The position numbers were made by a program, and so were the translations under genes. A stretch of 64,000 nucleotides of DNA from Puccinia triticina. Lineage: Eukaryota > Basidiomycota > Pucciniomycetes > Pucciniales > Pucciniaceae. Location of the stretch: NCBI RefSeq assembly GCF_026914185.1, contig NC_070565.1, positions 558,001-622,000 on the forward strand. Reading direction: 5' to 3'. Of this stretch, positions 20,672-31,179 are shown one piece after another. The stretch's first letter is position 1. Every line of letters begins with the position of its first letter. The notes beneath the pieces are model-generated. The model saw only the letters and a program-made list of their open reading frames with translations. It did no database searches and had not been told where the DNA came from.

Positions 20672-23080
20672 GAAAGAGAATTAGCTCCAGAATCCAGACC
20701 TTTGACCACCTTTGAAACACCCCTTGGAAGATTTCAACTTACCAGATTACCCCAAGGAGCCACCAATTCAGTTGCAGTTTACCAGGCCCAAATGATGTGG
20801 ATACTCCAGGATGAATTACCTCAACATATGGGAATCTTTGTGGATGATGGAGGTATAAAGGGACCAACCTCTGACTACAATGAAGAAACTCTAAAGGACA
20901 ACCCCCAGATCAGAAGATTTATCTATGAATATGCCATTACTCTGGAAAGGATTCTTTTCAGGATTGAAGAAGCTGGACTCACCATCTCTGGGAAGAAATT
21001 TGCTTGCTGTGTACCTGCTCTGGATCTGGTTGGCCATGTGGTTTGTAAGGAAGGCAGAAGGATATCCATCAAGAAGCTCAACAAAATTGAAACCTGGCCA
21101 ACTCCCACCACTCCTTCAGATGTCAGAGGATTCCTAGGTATCTGTGTATATGTTAGAATGTTCATTAAAAATTACTCAACCATTACTGCTCCACTCAGAA
21201 GACTCACCAGGAAGGACTCCTCTTGGGATTGGACTGAAGATTGCCAGGATGCCTTTGAGGACCTTAAAAGGATTGTTGGAACTGATATCACCCTAAAGAA
21301 ATTGGACTATGGACCTGATGCTGGCTTAATCAAACTCTCAGTGGACTCCAGTGTTATTGCTGCAGGTGCTGTTCTTACTCAACAGGATTCTGATGGATTG
21401 GATAGGCCTGTGTTATATGAGTCAGTAGTCTTTTCACCCAGGGAATCAAAGTACTCACAATCCAAATTAGAACTCTGTGGTGTTGCCAAGATCCTCAAGA
21501 AACTTCAAACCAAACTGTGGGGTCAACATTTTCAACTCAGAGTGGATGCCCAGTGCCTTATTGGAATGATCAACAACCCTTCACTTCCCAATGCCCCTAT
21601 GAACAGATGGATTGGATTTATTCAGTTATTCTCCTATGACCTTGTTCACACTCCTGGAAAAACTTTCACCTTACCTGATGGACTTTCAAGAAGACCCCCT
21701 GATTCTGATGAAGATGATTGTCCTAGCTTTGATGAAGATGAAACCTGGATCAAACCTCACCCTGGATTTGGAACTAAACATTCTTCTTTTGGCCTGCTTC
21801 TGGGGAAATCAGCTCAGTTGGGGGAGGGGGTAAGTAACTTGCAGCAAGGAATTTGGAAGCATCTCCAGGAATACCTTTCAACCATGAACAAACCTCCAGG
21901 ATGCAGCAGCCTGGAATTCAAGCAAATTTTGCACAAATCAGCCAACTTTTTCCTTTCCAATGGAGTCTTGCACAGGATCAACAAACCATTCTCCCAGATA
22001 GTAGTCACCTCTCCTTCAGCTCAGAAATCCATCCTCAATTCCCTTCATGAATCCTTAGGCCACAGAGGTATTGCTGAAACCTACAGAAGAATTAAACTCA
22101 GATTTTGGTGGCCAGGTCTCAAGAGAGGTGTTACCAAGTGGGTCCAGTCTTGTGAAGCTTGCCAGAAGAGGAGTTCAAAATTGCCAATGGAACCCAAGAA
22201 ACCTACAGGAGCAGCAACCATCTTTGGAAGAGTCAGTTTGGATACAGTTCACATCAAAGCTGGCAAATGGAAGTACCTGGTAATTGCAAGAGATGACCTT
22301 CCTGGATGGGTAGAGGCAGTTGGACTAGAAAAGATTCAGGCAAAGAAAATCTCTCAGTGGTTCTTGGACAACTGGATCTACAGATATGGAGCCCCTTGGT
22401 CAGTCACAGTGGATGGAGGCTCTGAATTTGGACAACAATTTCAAAAATCCCTTCTGGAATCTGGAATCAAAATCAAAGTCACCACCCCTTATTATCCTGA
22501 AGCAAATGGTATGGTAGAAAGAGGACATCAGGCAATTAAGGATACCTTGGTCAAGCTCTGTGGAAAAGAAGGCAAGAAGTGGAGGAATTATTTACCTTTA
22601 GTTTTATTTGCAGACAGAATTTCCACCAAGAGATCAACTGGTTACTCACCTTATGAGCTAGTTCTTGGACAGCCCCCCATCTTACCCATTGATTTAGAAT
22701 TGGAAACCTTCTTTGGAGTGGATTGGTCAAAGGTAGAATCAACTCAGGATCTTTTATTGGCTAGGACTCAGCAGCTTGAAAACAGGGATACCATCTTGCA
22801 GCAAGCACACCAGCAGCTCATGGATTCCAGGAAAAACTCTGTGGATTATTGGAACAAAAAGAAAACATCAAGGCAGCCACTAAAGAAAGGTCAATTAGTA
22901 GTAGTGTATAACAAATCTCTGGACTCTCAATTTGGCAAGCTCTTTGAAAATAAATGGAATGGTCCTTACAGAATCAAAGCTCAAAACCCAGGAGGATCTT
23001 ACATCTTGGAAGAATTGGATGGCACAGAATTGGCCAGAAGGTTTGCTGCAACTCATGTCAAGGAATACCACTCCAGGTGA
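20672..23080 (+). CDS. gypsy Pol, second part (RT, RNase H, integrase)
   Basis: Resumes RT at ERELAPESRPLTTFETPLGR and RLPQGATNSVAVYQ; catalytic motif GIFVDDGGIKG. RNase H: LSVDSSVIAAGAVLT, ESKYSQSKLELCGV, DAQCLIGMIN. Integrase: HESLGH...CEACQKR zinc domain (about 22045-22165), core LDTVHIKAGKWKYLVI, VTVDGGSEFG and PEANGMVERGHQAIK giving D, D, E; C-terminal NGPYRI (GPY/F-type module), no chromodomain seen. Ends TGA 23078-23080. Intact except for the copia insertion. Confidence 0.92.
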   Translation, partial: ERELAPESRPLTTFETPLGRFQLTRLPQGATNSVAVYQAQMMWILQDELPQHMGIFVDDGGIKGPTSDYNEETLKDNPQIRRFIYEYAITLERILFRIEEAGLTISGKKFACCVPALDLVGHVVCKEGRRISIKKLNKIETWPTPTTPSDVRGFLGICVYVRMFIKNYSTITAPLRRLTRKDSSWDWTEDCQDAFEDLKRIVGTDITLKKLDYGPDAGLIKLSVDSSVIAAGAVLTQQDSDGLDRPVLYESVVFSPRESKYSQSKLELCGVAKILKKLQTKLWGQHFQLRVDAQCLIGMINNPSLPNAPMNRWIGFIQLFSYDLVHTPGKTFTLPDGLSRRPPDSDEDDCPSFDEDETWIKPHPGFGTKHSSFGLLLGKSAQLGEGVSNLQQGIWKHLQEYLSTMNKPPGCSSLEFKQILHKSANFFLSNGVLHRINKPFSQIVVTSPSAQKSILNSLHESLGHRGIAETYRRIKLRFWWPGLKRGVTKWVQSCEACQKRSSKLPMEPKKPTGAATIFGRVSLDTVHIKAGKWKYLVIARDDLPGWVEAVGLEKIQAKKISQWFLDNWIYRYGAPWSVTVDGGSEFGQQFQKSLLESGIKIKVTTPYYPEANGMVERGHQAIKDTLVKLCGKEGKKWRNYLPLVLFADRISTKRSTGYSPYELVLGQPPILPIDLELETFFGVDWSKVESTQDLLLARTQQLENRDTILQQAHQQLMDSRKNSVDYWNKKKTSRQPLKKGQLVVVYNKSLDSQFGKLFENKWNGPYRIKAQNPGGSYILEELDGTELARRFAATHVKEYHSR

Positions 23081-23259
23081 AAACAATAAATAAGGAATAA
23101 TCAATTCATTTCTCTTCTCTTTTCTCTTTCTCATCTTCTTACACAATAACATAAAAACAAAATAAAATCAAATCTATAAACAAATCAGAAATAAAATCAA
23201 TAAAAATCATTTTCAAACACTCTCAAATAAAATAACTAATTATAAAATCAAAAGCTCAC

Positions 23260-24068
23260 CTCTTCTTCTTTTATCACTACATCACCCTCTTCCATTTCAC
23301 TTCCCTCCTTCTCCTTCTCCTTCTCTTTTCCCTTCTCCTTATCTAAAAAAAAAAAAAAAAAAAAAAAATCAAAAGACATAAAAAGAAAATTAAAGCATAA
23401 CATTAGTAAAAGTCTTCAATAAAGAATAAAAAAAAAAAAAAAAAAATATAGAATATATTAGAACTTACCCTCAGCTCTTATCCTCTCCATTTCTGCTTCT
23501 ACTCTCCAACCATCTTCCTCCTCTTCCACTTGGTCCCTCATCCTTAATAATTCCAGGGCATTCCTCTCCTCAGTTTCCTCTATCATGGCATCTATTATGG
23601 AATGAGTATCCATCTAAAAATCAAAATAGAAACAGGGAAAAATATCGGTATTATAATCAATCTTCTTTCTTTTCAAATTCTTATTCATATACATACGGAA
23701 TCCATTCGACATACATGTGTAAAAGCGTCGTGGAACCGGCTATACAATTTAAGGCGTGCGTTTCGTGTGGCAACCGGGTCGTCAAGGTCCTCACGAGCGA
23801 AGGCGAGGAGTCCTTGTTGGATATAGTGGCGCAAGGCATTGACTTCTTCAGGTTTAAAAGAATCTCTCATACCGGTGTTGTACGCGTGAATGTTGTCGAC
23901 GAACGAGTGCGCTCTGCGAATAGAAAAGGGTATTTTGTAGGAAGGTCTAATGACAGCCTCTTCGTCAAGCTGCGAAGATGATATGGACGTATTGGACGAA
24001 GAATCTATCGAGTTTTCAATGATACCTTTCGGCGATGAGGGCGTGGAAGTGGCGCTGGAGGCAAACAT
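23260..24068 (-). CDS. antisense spliced gene carried between gypsy pol and 3' LTR
   Basis: ATG 24068 on the strand opposite to gag-pol. Exons 24068-23697, 23613-23469 and 23342-23260, with introns GTATGT...TTTTTAG and GTAAGT...TTTTTAG; exon lengths sum to 200 codons with consistent phases. A further exon near 23110 or a short run-on end is possible. Exon 1: Ser-rich start, then FKPEEVNALRHYIQQGLLAF and a conserved-looking helical segment; exon 2: HSIIDAMIEETEERNALELL, acidic coiled-coil-like; exon 3: highly charged Lys/Glu. No domain recognised. CpG-rich, in sharp contrast to the surrounding element, which suggests capture of host DNA. Antisense ORFs at this place are known from plant Tat/Ogre gypsy elements; a rust equivalent is inference. 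Confidence 0.55.
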
Positions 24069-26117
24069 TACGGATATCGAATGCGATAACGGAACTTTTC
24101 CGTTGGCCGACGACCTGGGGCCTTATAGATACTCATTCTTCTTCATTTTATGACGTCATAGACGCCTTCACCTTTCGAAGACGTTTGGCGCGGATTCTCT
24201 TTCATTCTTTTAATTTTTGACTCTGGTGTTCGACCCAGTTTAATCTACCCTTTTCCGATATCTCCTGGCGCGTAAATACCGCGATCATTTCATCTAAACA
24301 CCCTTTTCAGACGCAGGAGTTCATTTGGGCAGTCCCTCGGCGGTACCTTTGGTTTATTTCATTATGTAGCCCTTGGATTTCAACTTCTTTGCGGTGGAAA
24401 CCGCGGAAATTGTAATGAAACTTTGGAGTGTTTCAATAACGATTCGGCCGACCTCAAAATACATATTACACCTTTCCAGTTTCACCTTTCCAATCCTGGC
24501 TTTCGTCTGAATTTGGTTTTAGCCGATTCTATCGAGCGGTTTTGGAATTATAAGCGCTCGAAGTTTTTTAGGATTTACGCGGCCTCATTTACGGCTTTCA
24601 TTTAGCGTCCACGGCGGCCCATCGGCCGAATTAATCTTTAATGTTGCTCGATTGTCCATTCATCTCCTCCTTCTTGCCTTTCGAATGAGCCCGGAATCAG
24701 AACTTTTCATCGACTGAAATCCAAGTTATACCGAAAACATATTACCTTATATTTACGCGGTGTTACTACTATGCGCGCCCGCGGATTTCGCTTGGATCTT
24801 TAATCGGCCCTACACAACCGAAAATCAACCCTTAAAAATAATCAGTATATACCATTTTAATTTGGAGAATCGGCTCTTTCGAATGAGCTTGGTTTCAAGA
24901 AAATTCATCGAGCCGTTCCGAAGATACGGGTCGACCATTTCCTTTTCTTTTTGTTGACGTTCCGCACGCGCGTTTCCCGCTTGGAGCCCCCGCTCAGACA
25001 ACAGGACCCCTCTTTCGACATTACACACAATAAACACATGTTCCATTCCCCGTCTGGACAAAATGAAGAAATCCAATCATCCAGGCAATTCATGGAATTC
25101 CTCCATCATCATCATCATCCTAAATCATTCTTTCTGAAAAATAATCATTCATTCATCCATCAATAATTCACTCCTCCATGAAAGGAATCTAAGCACCCAT
25201 CATTATTCCCTGCCATCAATCATTCATTTTGAACCCAAACTCAATTGACTCCTCCATGAAGAAATCCAATAATCCAGTCATTCATTCAATTCCTCCCTCA
25301 TCATCATCATCCTAAATCATTCCTTCTGGAAAATCATCATTCATCAATTCCTGAACATCAATCATTCCTCCATCATCATCTTCACCCTGTATTCTAGGTA
25401 TTCTTCAGCCAACAAACCAACCTTTCATTCATTCACCATTATAATCAATTTCTTCCAACACATTGCAGCTCAGAAGCCACCCAACTTGAGCAAGAATATT
25501 CTTTGGACAGCTTATCAGCCTCCCTGGACTTCAAATTCTCTTCACAGAACTCTACATTATATACTCAGATACTCAGAAATTCAGCCATTCAACCCCAAAT
25601 CATTCACAACCTTCAGAAACTACAATTATCAACCCCATCATTCATCATCAATCATTGCATTCTTCCATTGGCCTCAGTTAGGCAGGAAAATTATTGTATT
25701 CTTCAGAGTGGAAATTAGTCTAATATGTGTCTGTCTCAAGGATATTGCCTTCAGCAGAGTTAGATCTTCTTAAACATTCACCCCTCATTGATAATTGGAC
25801 CTTCTTTTGGATACTGGACTCTTTGAATTGGATACTGGACTATGGATACTCTGGATACATAGGACTATTGGACTTTGGATTGGATTTGGATACCTTGGAC
25901 TCAGATATACTGGACTTGGATTATACTTGGATTCTATTGGCTTTGGACACTGGACTTTGGATTTGGATTACTACTCAGGACTTTGGATTTCACCTTTTGG
26001 AGGAAGAACACTGGACTTTGGAACTTTGGACTCTTGGACTCAACATTCTTCAACTCTTTCTGGATCACTCTTCTCTTTGGTGCATTGCCTGGGGACAGAC
26101 AATAAGTTGGGGGAGGA
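24069..26117. other. gypsy 3' noncoding region
   Basis: 24069-24990 is CpG-rich and could be the promoter of the antisense gene. From about 25000 CpG vanishes. A direct duplication of period 193 starts at 25063 and 25256 (ATGAAGAAATCCAAT) within ATTCATTC/CATCATCAT-rich DNA. 25795-26070 is a degenerate array of GGACTTTGGA-like units ending just before the polypurine tract (26109-26117). Confidence 0.7.
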
Positions 26118-27080
26118 TGTGGTGCTCCATTCCAAACCATAAGTAGTATTTTATTGCTTTTCTTTACATACATTCATCATTACATTTCCCATTTCCCCCA
26201 TAACCCTTCAAAAATACTTCATTATTATTGCATATTCAGATTCTACGCCAAATTTCACCTATAGTCACTCATACATAGTACCCCCTTATCTTCAATGGTT
26301 CAGTAGTTATATAAGGATATAAGACTTACAGACAACCTACATTCTTCATTAGTTACAATACTCATTTCATTAGTAACCTACTTGAATCATTACAGTAAAT
26401 TCCTTTTACATATTTATTCTCACATACTAAACCCTTTACATACATTTCTCATTATGTACTATGCCTATTGTACACATTACATCATTGGATCTGTGCTTAC
26501 CTCTTTCAGTAGTGCTCATCATTACAAGTAGTTACTATGTTCTCATCACTCTTCCCCATTAGTACATTCTTTTATTCCCATAACCAGCATTCCCCTTTCA
26601 GCATTGCTCATCATTACATACTGTTACTATGTTCACATCACTCTTCCTCATTTGTACAACCTTCATTCTCATAGCCAGAACTCCTTATTGTCTGTGCTCA
26701 TCCTTCCTTCATATAAGAACTGTCTTTCCCCCCTCACTTGTACCTTATGCAGAATTTATAGATAATTTTAGATACAGAAATTATAAGTGCCCATTCTCAT
26801 CAACCCCTTGCCATTAAACCTTGCCATTGCATTCCCCACTCTCATCACTCCTCCAACTCTCTTACCCTCAGTAGTCAGTAGTTAAAGCTCATAGTACTAG
26901 CTCCTAAGATCAAGCAGGATTCAGCCACACCTTTTTCTTCTTTTTCTTAGTGTTACTCTCATCCCCTCAGCATTAGTCAGGAAGGCAGCCTCATCAGCAC
27001 CCTTGCATAGCTTACATTAGTACTAGTGTTGCTATCCATTTCCCTTCCAAGCTCTATTCTCCCCCTTGAGTAGTTCCACA
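26118..27080 (+). repeat. 3' LTR of the gypsy element
   Basis: 963 bp; the differences from the 5' LTR that I found are near 26211, 26235 and 26266. Followed by ACGA. Confidence 0.92.
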
Positions 27081-27282
27081 ACGAGGGCTGAGTAGAGGGG
27101 TTAGGGGGACCGGTGTCCGAGGGAGAATCTGTACCTGACGGCACGGGTAGGCTTGCGGCTAGAGCTCTGGACTTAGCTTCTTTCGCGGCCGTGCGCTTGG
27201 CTTTGTTGGCTTCTCGGATGATTTTCTCGGTGTTGGTTAGTGGGAGCAAGCTGTCGGAGGGAATGTTCCGCCTCGTGGACAT
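27081..27282 (-). CDS. Gag of the outer element, N-terminal part
   Basis: Frame from MSTRRNIPSDSLLPL (ATG 27282; an in-frame ATG at 27396 preceded by a poly-Lys run is possible but looks like a T-tract artefact). Basic Ala/Lys-rich stretch, then Ser/Pro-rich; interrupted at 27081 by the gypsy and continued at 13755. Confidence 0.7.
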
Positions 27283-27520
27283 GCAGGTGGTCCAGTTGGT
27301 AGAGCAAGTCAGGAAGGCGGGCTGGAAAGTCGGGGCGGATGGTCGGTGGACAATCGGACGGGCAGGACGGGCGGTTTTTTTTTTTTTTTTGGACAATAGG
27401 CGGGCGAGGCAGACGTTGATAGGCAGACCAAACAGAAAACGGGGAAAACAGACAGGCTACGGGGTTCGGGCGGAGGCGAGTGGCTCGGCAGTGTTGAGGG
27501 TTGGTTCAAGAAAAAAAAAG

Positions 27521-27859
27521 TGTAAGAGCCCTGAATGGGGGGCTCTTCACTGGGCAGGTCTGGGGGCACTGGGACCGGATTCTAGAACCAAGGTGGGCTG
27601 AATTGCAGAGGGGGAGCTAGCTCGGGAGAGATGACAGATCAATCTCTCATTAGTTCTACTTACAACAGCCTGGACAGGACGGAGGAGGGTCAATACGGAA
27701 GGGAGCAAAGGAAAGAAGGGACTGGCTTACCTAGCTCGGGAGAGATGACAGATCAATCTCTACCAAGCTAGGAGGGACGGGGGCGTGGTTGGACTATAAG
27801 CTAGGACGAGTGGAGGCTTGTGATCCTTCTTGTGACAGCCCCAAGGCGGGGGGGTCACA
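27521..27859 (-). repeat. 5' LTR of the outer element
   Basis: 339 bp partner of 11016-11354; followed by TSD ATAAG. Internal side shows CTTTTTTTTTCTTGAACC on the coding strand, with no clear TGG-type primer site. Confidence 0.9.
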
Positions 27860-27864
27860 ATAAG

Positions 27865-28240
27865 TCACTGTGATGACAGGGGTATGTCCCCAATTTCTCC
27901 TTTTTTTCGACATATCATTGATCATATTTCTATTAGGAATAAACACAAAAAATTTCCACCTCATAAAGACCTACAAATCTGCACGGGATTTTGTCTGCTA
28001 TGCCACAAGAAACCGCCGGGTGGATGATCCAATAATTCTTGGTCAGTGTTTAACAAGAACATGCCTTGGGATCTTTAATTGACTACTGGCTCGTTCTTTG
28101 CAGATTACGCTAGAAGAGTCTGCCAATACTGGGACGTACTGGACCAAGTTATGCACCCTGGGGACATCCGGGCGATTGAAAGGATGGATGAAAACCATGG
28201 AAATGCAGATTCCGACAACAAATCCACAAATACCAACTGA
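27865..28240 (+). pseudogene. trihelix-like gene, 3' part
   Basis: Exons 27865-27881, 27937-28041 and 28104-28240 with introns GTATGT...TATTAG and GTCAGT...TTGCAG. Encodes INTKNFHLIKTYKSARDFV and, across the last splice, DYARRVCQYWDVLDQVM, the two later helices typical of this family (a Cys-x-Tyr/Trp motif near the end). TGA 28238-28240. Continues the 10786 gene. Confidence 0.65.
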
Positions 28241-28701
28241 GAGTTAGAACTCCGTATATATCCTGTGATGTGTAACCCAGCCAACGCAATCAACACGAAA
28301 ACATACAATTATGCACAAAAACATAGCCAAATTGTGTTCTGTGTCTCAATTGTAATTTCTTTGGAGCATCATTTCAGAGACCACAAAAAACTAAGAATGA
28401 TTGTAAGAAAAATGTCACATGAGAATGTGAAAACTTGGGATGGGATCACAACTTTCCAACGCAGTAGGCCCTCTTGTCTAGTAGAAGCCCGTTTTTTTAT
28501 TGGAAAAGAGTCAATAAGTCTCATATATACAAGTGTTGGAGGAGCAAAAAAATTGAACTTACCAGTATATCAAACATCAAACAACTCGTGATCAGATTTT
28601 TCTTCGGACTCATCTGAAGTCTTGCTGCGTCTGTGGCCGCAAACCCAAATGCAACGTCAGGTGACGCTGCGGGCCGCAACAACACCTATTTGCCCGTAGT
28701 G

Positions 28702-28734
<33 letters not shown>

Positions 28735-29128
28735 TATGTGAGTTCGACTCTCACAGTACACGAGGTTGTGGGTTCAACACCCAGTTCACTCGGACCTTTC
28801 TTTTCACTTGTTCAATAGCCTGCACAGACCTGAGCTCAACAAAACCTTTCTGGAGGAGGGCCCCGCAGGGTCTCTGTGTGTGCTTCAGGGAGAGTGCCCT
28901 CTGAGAAAATTGGAGCAACTAAAGTGCATTTCTTATTAGATTCTAAGTACAATAATTGATGTATTTAGAGAAACAATGAAATGTTGAGTTTGCTATGCAC
29001 CTAAAGGCAAATCAAGCTGTGCCGAGGTGCTAGGCTGAGCAGGGCTGAGTTTAGGTTGGAAAGGGAGTGGGGCTGTTTAATGACTTGAACACTGTTCAAT
29101 AGAATTGTGCTCCAGTCAGTACCCGCTT
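28241..29128. other. gene-free mosaic with a tRNA-like sequence
   Basis: No coding signal. Holds the tRNA-like element below; the stretch around 28850-28910 (GGGCCCCGCAGGGTCTC) is a small GC palindrome. Confidence 0.5.
28690..28790 (+). ncRNA. tRNA-like sequence, probable SINE head or tRNA pseudogene
   Basis: A-box-like TCAATGGTTAGAGCA (28702-28716); stem AGCAT/ATGCT (28713-28717 / 28727-28731) around a loop containing CAT (Met-type anticodon); perfect T arm GTGAG-TTCGACT-CTCAC (28738-28754), which is a good B box. A second T-arm-like GGGTTCAACACCC lies at 28770-28782. No acceptor stem can be formed, so it is not a functional tRNA gene. No poly-A tail located. Confidence 0.5.
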
Positions 29129-29665
29129 TGCTCCTTGTCTTGTCTGTAGCTTTTAGTCTTTTAGTGCTTACAAGTATTGCGCTTCTTATAGCAATATTCT
29201 TGTTTTGTTTTGGCAGAGTGATTCCGCTATAGCTGGAGCTGCTTGTTGAACGTGGTTCATCTTTGTCAGCTCTGTGTCTGTTTTGGTTCTTTGCTTGATA
29301 GGGTCTATTATGCTTACGGTGGTTCTTAGCCTCCGTGATTCTACCGAGTAGGTTGTCTCTGGTCTTGGATCCGATTGGTTCCGCAAGGGTTCTGAGTCAG
29401 AACAAGATGCAATCAGCTTTGTACTTAAAGTCTGTTTGTCTCTTACCTCGGGAACTTACAAGGTTCTTCTGGGGTCTGTTTGGTCTTTGGGTCTGGCTGA
29501 GTCTGCTGCTGTGTAACATGGCGATACATTTTAGCTTTCTGGCCGGTTAGGGCTTTGGGTCTGGGCTGCGAAAGGGGGCTTACCTCTCTTCCAAGCTGGG
29601 TCTGTCTTGCGGTCTAGCCGCGCTAGTTTCCCAGCTGGTTGCTGCGCTTGGTCTGTATTCCAACA
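29129..29665 (-). repeat. probable solo copia LTR
   Basis: On the minus strand starts TGTTGGAATACAGACC and ends GGAGCA, flanked by CGCTT (29124-29128) and CGCTC (29666-29670), four of five bases alike. No internal region on either side. Confidence 0.45.
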
Positions 29666-29674
29666 CGCTCCCCT

Positions 29675-30043
29675 CAGAGCATCTGCATCCGTTGCTAAGT
29701 TAGTCTGGACTAACTAGCTTGGATTACGGTCGGAGTAGGCTAATCCAAGTGGCCAACCGCATTGGTGTAAATTGGGAGGTCCAAGGCTGTCGGAGATTAT
29801 GTGATTAGGTGCCTGTATGGTATGTGTTTGGCACCTAAACACATAGAGTTCATGCCATTGAGCATGATGCATATGCATTTTAGAGGTTAGTCCGAGGACT
29901 AGTGGGGGCTAGATTTATACCCCACTAGCTCCAAACCAAGCTCTGGGTCAAGTTGATCCCCGGTTGATCCAACCTGATGCGGTTGCGGGGTTGAACTAAG
30001 TGCCCTAATCCGGGCTAACTTAGCACCCGGTGCGGATGGTCTC
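29675..30043. mobile_element. degenerate MITE with ~30-bp inverted ends
   Basis: Left CAGAGCATCTGCATCCGTTG followed by CTAAGTTAG; the right end, read inverted, is TGAGACCATCCGCACCGGGT then GCTAAGTTAG. Contains an internal hairpin CTAGTGGGG/CCCCACTAG. No ORF. Superfamily not certain. Confidence 0.5.
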
Positions 30044-30193
30044 ATAAATTAAGAGGGACTGATTTCTCAAAATTCTAGTTGAGCCAATTGGTGCACGCCC
30101 CAAGCTTCTCATTACACAGGCAAACCCGACGAAACCGTCTTGGAATACCCAGAATGTGACGGTTATTATCGATGGAACAGAGGATGATTGCCT

Positions 30194-30542
30194 TCAATGA
30201 TCAAGATGCTGCAGATCAGCGGGATTTTGCTGGGAATCTGGCCAAGAATTACTCCGATCTTCATGGCAATCAAGCTGGGTGGTGATCCAAATGAAAGAGG
30301 CCAAGACGGCGGCAGAAGCGATGATCAGTAACCAGTCCATTCTTCTGCTTGATCTCCGTCCCTCCGCCCAAGGACCTGTGTGCTGGAAAACGGACAAGAC
30401 ATCGACGGCGACCATCAACCCGGAATTTTGAACTCTTTCCACTGGCAATCACAATCAAGACAAAGCCAAGAGCAAAGATCAGTCCATCCCTCATGCCCAT
30501 TGCATCTTGAGAGGACAGGAACCAGATTTTGCTAAGGGGCAA
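30194..30542 (-). pseudogene. small membrane-protein-like relic
   Basis: Two overlapping minus-strand frames that look like one gene with a frameshift near 30430: the first has GLIFALGFVLIVIASGKSSK, the second DWLLIIASAAVLASFIWITT, both good membrane segments. No family recognised; could be chance. Confidence 0.25.
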
Positions 30543-30560
30543 GCGCAGCTTAGGACTTGA

Positions 30561-31179
30561 TCAACCAAATAATATGAGCGTCTGCGTAAATTGAGACATG
30601 AGGATGCAATCAATTATCAAGTCGCCGAGGTAGTATGCTATCTCCGACCACAGCTCACCCTCTTCCTCAACTTAACTCTTCATCTAGTGAACAAGTTGAA
30701 GAGCGCCCCGCCGGGATGTTTGGTGACAGGCTTTCTTAAACTATGTAGGATTTATCTCATAGAATTATTTCACAGCTTTCATTTTGCTCTAGAATTTTTT
30801 ATCTAAATCTCCAGTTTAGATTGTGGCTGAAGGTTCCAGAGTGTTGCAGGTCAAATGGAATGTGGTAAGCCATGGGTTTAAAGATGCATTTTATTGCAAA
30901 GAACAAGATCTGTGTGATTTTGTGTCTATACTGACGATAGCTGGCCTTACGATATTGATGGGGGTTTTCTATGATCACTCATGTATTCTGTTTTTCAGAA
31001 AGCTTGGACGGATGGTCCTGCTTGCTGTGCAAAAATCATGGCATTCCATGATTTTTTTTTTTTTTTTTTGCCTTGTGGCGTGAAAACAGGATCACTTCCA
31101 CTTTGGCACAGCCAGGAAGGCTGTGTCCAGTCGTGGCATTTGAAAGGCTCCAGCCAATGAAATTTCTGCTCCCTTTTTA
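30561..31179. other. no gene seen
   Basis: AT-rich unique-looking DNA with an 18-nt T run near 31051-31069. Confidence 0.4.

Larger units (their letters stand above)
13756..27080 (+). mobile_element. Ty3/gypsy retrotransposon inserted in the outer Gag
   Basis: Two 963-bp LTRs (13756-14718, 26118-27080) differing at about three positions, flanked by ACGA (13752-13755 and 27081-27084). Internal order: leader, gag-pro, -1 frameshift, pol (RT-RNase H-integrase), then 3 kb holding an antisense spliced gene and low-complexity DNA, then polypurine tract GGGGGAGGA. The copia element at 18071-20666 interrupts pol. Otherwise no inactivating change seen. Confidence 0.92.
11016..27859 (-). mobile_element. 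outer gag-only LTR retroelement (TR-GAG-like)
   Basis: Bounded by two 339-bp LTRs (11016-11354, 27521-27859) starting TGTAAGAGCC and ending GTCACA on the plus strand, flanked by a perfect 5-bp duplication ATAAG (11011-11015 and 27860-27864). Coding sense is minus, so the 5' LTR is the right one. A polypurine tract GGAGGGGAGAA lies next to the 3' LTR (11355-11366). Excluding the inserted gypsy, the internal region is only about 2.8 kb and encodes a Gag but no protease, reverse transcriptase or integrase that I can find, so it must borrow those enzymes. LTRs differ at three positions, all transitions. Confidence 0.9.

Noticed and set aside
25795..26070. Protein-coding reading of the GGACTTTGGA-rich stretch
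   Set aside because: Open in three frames only because it is a simple repeat; no start or splice context.
27293..27310. TTGGTAGAGCAAGTC resembling a tRNA A box
   Set aside because: No matching B box or stems, and it lies in Gag coding sequence.
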